Shown here: positions 62,801 to 64,000 of the stretch, piece after piece
How the letters are laid out: the number at the start of each line of letters is the position of its first letter
Numbering within the stretch: position 1 is the first letter of the stretch
Source of the DNA: Craspedostauros australis
Taxonomy: Eukaryota; Bacillariophyta; Bacillariophyceae; Mastogloiales; Achnanthaceae
Reading direction: 5' to 3'
Length of the DNA stretch: 64,000 nucleotides
NCBI GenBank assembly: GCA_026770025.1
Contig: JAMXDE010000013.1
Location: 1,674,001 to 1,738,000, forward strand
Notes under the pieces: model-generated
What the model was told of the DNA's origin: nothing
The model's input: the letters and a program-made list of their open reading frames with translations, nothing else
The model's database searches: none
Position numbers and translations under genes: made by a program

Positions 62801-64000
62801 TAGAGTCAGGTACCGGGGACTCATCGGGAGCTCCCTCTGTCGAAGACATTTGCCTGTTGGCTCCCTCTGAAACTGGCATCGGAGGGGCGGGAGCTTCACT
62901 CATGAGATCGGGGATCTGTTGTGTCATTGGTTGCGACTCTTTCGCCAATACCTGTGGCGTTCTTTCACGGATGGTTTGTTGGTTTCGCGTATCAAAACTC
63001 GGTGGTGGAGTGTTATCGTCGTTGCGTTGTAACCGGTTGTGGTCTCGCGTGTCTGATGCGAAGATGTCGTCCTGCTCCATTGATTCCACATCGTCGTCAT
63101 CGAATGGATATTGGAAAGTGGTGTCACCAAACATGCGAGTCCATTCTTCCGATTGATAGCTTGGAAGTTGCTTCAAGTCGGTAGCAATCGTTGCGAACCA
63201 GTCATCGAACACGACGTGGAACTGAGGGGTGATTGAACCTGTCCGTGGTGATAGGACTAGAGGTACGGTTGAAGCATGCTTCGTAGAGAGACCCATGTTC
63301 ACGTATCTCTCTCCTCTTGGTTCCCATCGGGGTATCTTGCGTCCATCGGCCAGCGCTTTGTTAAGAACATAGACTGGACTGCCCCATACGTGCAGGTTAT
63401 GAAGTTGCTTGAGGGGAAGACGGATGCGCGATAGAACATCGTAAGGTGTGAGGCCGGTGGCGGGATTAGGCACGCGATTATAGATGTACGCGGCGTGTAC
63501 GACGGCCATTGGCCATAGTTGAGCATCAAACATCGTTGGCCAGTGGATGCTTTGATGCATCATCATGGTTCGGGCCATTGAGACAATTGTTCGAATGCTT
63601 CGCTCGGCGATTCCATTGTGGTGATGTGCGCCGACACCTGCGAATCGATGGACTTGATGGAAGATTTCAAGGTGTTTGGAGTATTCGGGTGAGGTGAAGG
63701 TGGTGGCGTTGTCTGATAGATACGATCGTATGGGGACTCCAACATCACGACACATCAGTTCGAACCGTTCCTTGGCTTCGAGGGTGACGTGCGTGGTTAG
63801 CGCTGCCACAGGTTCCACGTGAATGTATCCTGATGCGTGATCGACAAAGATGGCTCCGCCTTTGTACATTTCGTTTGGATCGCCTTTGCCTCGTCCTGAG
63901 AAGAGGCGTCCTGGCGTTCGACCGACGAAGTGGTCCACTGATACTTGTTGTCCAGGGAACAAGTGATCGGTGCGCAAAACTCCTTGTTTGTCACGGACGA
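59853..64000 (-). CDS. Copia C polyprotein, integrase-RT-RNase H (partial)
   Basis: Open in one frame from the right edge to the stop at 59853; the N-terminal part (gag, protease, pre-integrase) lies outside. Integrase residues SVDHFVG, LSDNATTF and NGIAERSIRT are present. RT shows SIDFTNAFVQA and VLYVDDAGIASK; RNase H shows CYVDADFAGLYQ, LSTMESEYAALS, VFEDNQACISL and ADIFTKGLS. At 62769-62771 it has CAA (Gln) where element B has a stop. It looks intact and so shows the original, single-frame organisation of the family. Confidence 0.92.
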   Translation of the reverse strand, partial: VRDKQGVLRTDHLFPGQQVSVDHFVGRTPGRLFSGRGKGDPNEMYKGGAIFVDHASGYIHVEPVAALTTHVTLEAKERFELMCRDVGVPIRSYLSDNATTFTSPEYSKHLEIFHQVHRFAGVGAHHHNGIAERSIRTIVSMARTMMMHQSIHWPTMFDAQLWPMAVVHAAYIYNRVPNPATGLTPYDVLSRIRLPLKQLHNLHVWGSPVYVLNKALADGRKIPRWEPRGERYVNMGLSTKHASTVPLVLSPRTGSITPQFHVVFDDWFATIATDLKQLPSYQSEEWTRMFGDTTFQYPFDDDDVESMEQDDIFASDTRDHNRLQRNDDNTPPPSFDTRNQQTIRERTPQVLAKESQPMTQQIPDLMSEAPAPPMPVSEGANRQMSSTEGAPDESPVPDSTIESPDQRTLQPQLSSPLRESPTLEPATPLPPPAPSPIQTSSTPPTTPKSEPTPERPRSTRIRKQPKRFTYARMGGKAAWLDDEDTDDYYFCPAVATLEEIEQAAIPRELHPDSSSIITFSQAVVDCLHTIEPLQREGSDSLSIDLHQFKVDAHYLLRRLRVRFNTLNPQPTNVVLPTFAPRPIETEEASVNMADWWQPDPDDMTEEGPTPFQDVYEDLYSDMERHFEVDLHCEIRCDDLRRQATDYAIGKFVGKLSTFIRTGTMNPSFDAFDYMSSATPEAWSYQDPEYLMMKGFLPPESKISGNTFFKRTRSVWNAITENHRYRLAFELLRRQVTTIRPGPWPQPSEFEVEKFIQGMIETNTAPLKEAPATRASDQNGSTLEVDPSSILDTATCIPEHAWANIEQHAYAVSIIEPQRDSTNFPTYVDGHMMSYFATGGDLNIAERSSVYKASNRDPDTLSFDEAIRDDNKDEWMQAAKKEIKALTEKGTWEEIQKADVINDRIFPGTWVFRRKRLPDGTIKKYKGRWCCRGDLMNEDASTYAPVVAWSSVRIFLSTSIVMGWTTTSIDFTNAFVQASIHKPVHLHLPRGFKSSKGPNTCLRLRKSLYGLTIAPRLWYEHLIRALITVGFKACDQEQCLFIKHNIMIVLYVDDAGIASKTKQDADEFIASMRELGFELTQEGSFTEFLGIELCRNPKADTVHLRQSGLIKKILETTKMTNCNPCPVPTTQLALGQCKDEPAMNEKWNYRSVVGMLLYLTTNTRPDLAFAVSQVARFGQDPRRSHAKAVKRIMRYLKHTETMGTIVRPTGQLDLKCYVDADFAGLYQREDSKDPVSVKSRTGYLITLGGCPLIWKSKLQTEIALSTMESEYAALSLAMRTLIPIQQLIRQVIDNAGTNMPLHTNLQCTVFEDNQACISLATNHQPTARTKHFLTKWHFFWYWVKAGFICIQHISTPEQLADIFTKGLSIVVFEYLRFKIMGW

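Larger units (their letters stand above)
59086..64000 (-). mobile_element. Ty1/copia retrotransposon C, family B (partial, runs off right edge)
   Basis: 3' LTR at 59086-59769, polypurine tract, then an uninterrupted pol frame to the window edge. LTR and integrase regions are almost identical to element B, while the RT-RNase H part differs clearly. Confidence 0.94.

Overview
The window is eukaryotic nuclear DNA. It has compact genes with GT-AG introns of about 100-260 bp, long intact Ty1/copia polyproteins, Harbinger and PiggyBac transposons, and a receptor-like membrane protein whose ectodomain repeats are of a type I know from diatoms. I read it as a repeat-rich part of a pennate diatom genome (something like Seminavis or Pseudo-nitzschia). 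The species is inference. I see no rRNA, tRNA, bacterial operon or CRISPR array.

Left part (1-16.5 kb), mostly host sequence. The minus strand from 4381 to the left edge is one open frame of 1460 codons that runs off the window. It encodes a single-pass membrane protein with repeated cysteine-containing ectodomains. Next comes a two-exon STAND/AAA-type ATPase gene with a helical repeat region (5310-9641, minus), then a solo LTR (10245-10927), a second solo LTR with an internal tandem duplication (11751-13033), and a four-exon gene for a type I membrane protein with an EF-hand (13664-15776, minus).

Centre (16.6-39.5 kb), a three-level nest. A Harbinger-type DNA transposon (H1, 16586-39462) has 24-bp inverted ends, a CTG target duplication and subterminal repeat arrays placed symmetrically about 171 bp from each end. 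It sits inside a small host reading frame whose two halves now lie 23 kb apart. H1 carries a small W-rich DNA-binding-like gene, an unrecognised 584-codon gene and a two-exon transposase with a tandem AT-hook array. A copia element (B, 18432-34860, duplication ACCAT) landed on the start codon of the 584-codon gene. A second copia element (A, 18789-26063, duplication GCTGT) landed in the 3' LTR of B. A is intact with LTRs that look identical; B is interrupted by one in-frame stop.

Right part (39.5-64 kb). A helix-turn-helix ORF and CRE-type palindromic repeats lie at 40.0-40.8 kb. A solo LTR of family B (41425-47007) is split by a decayed PiggyBac copy (41617-46513), which is itself split by two further solo LTRs. 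A near-identical second copy of the ATPase gene follows (48047-52383). A second Harbinger-like element (H2, 52853-58691, CTG duplication) is decayed and carries an intact PiggyBac transposase copy (54681-57846). A third copia element of family B (C, from 59086) runs off the right edge with an uninterrupted polyprotein frame.

Host content is therefore small: the membrane protein, the duplicated ATPase, the EF-hand protein and one disrupted small ORF. Everything else is transposable elements, and empty-site logic and target duplications let the insertion order be read directly.
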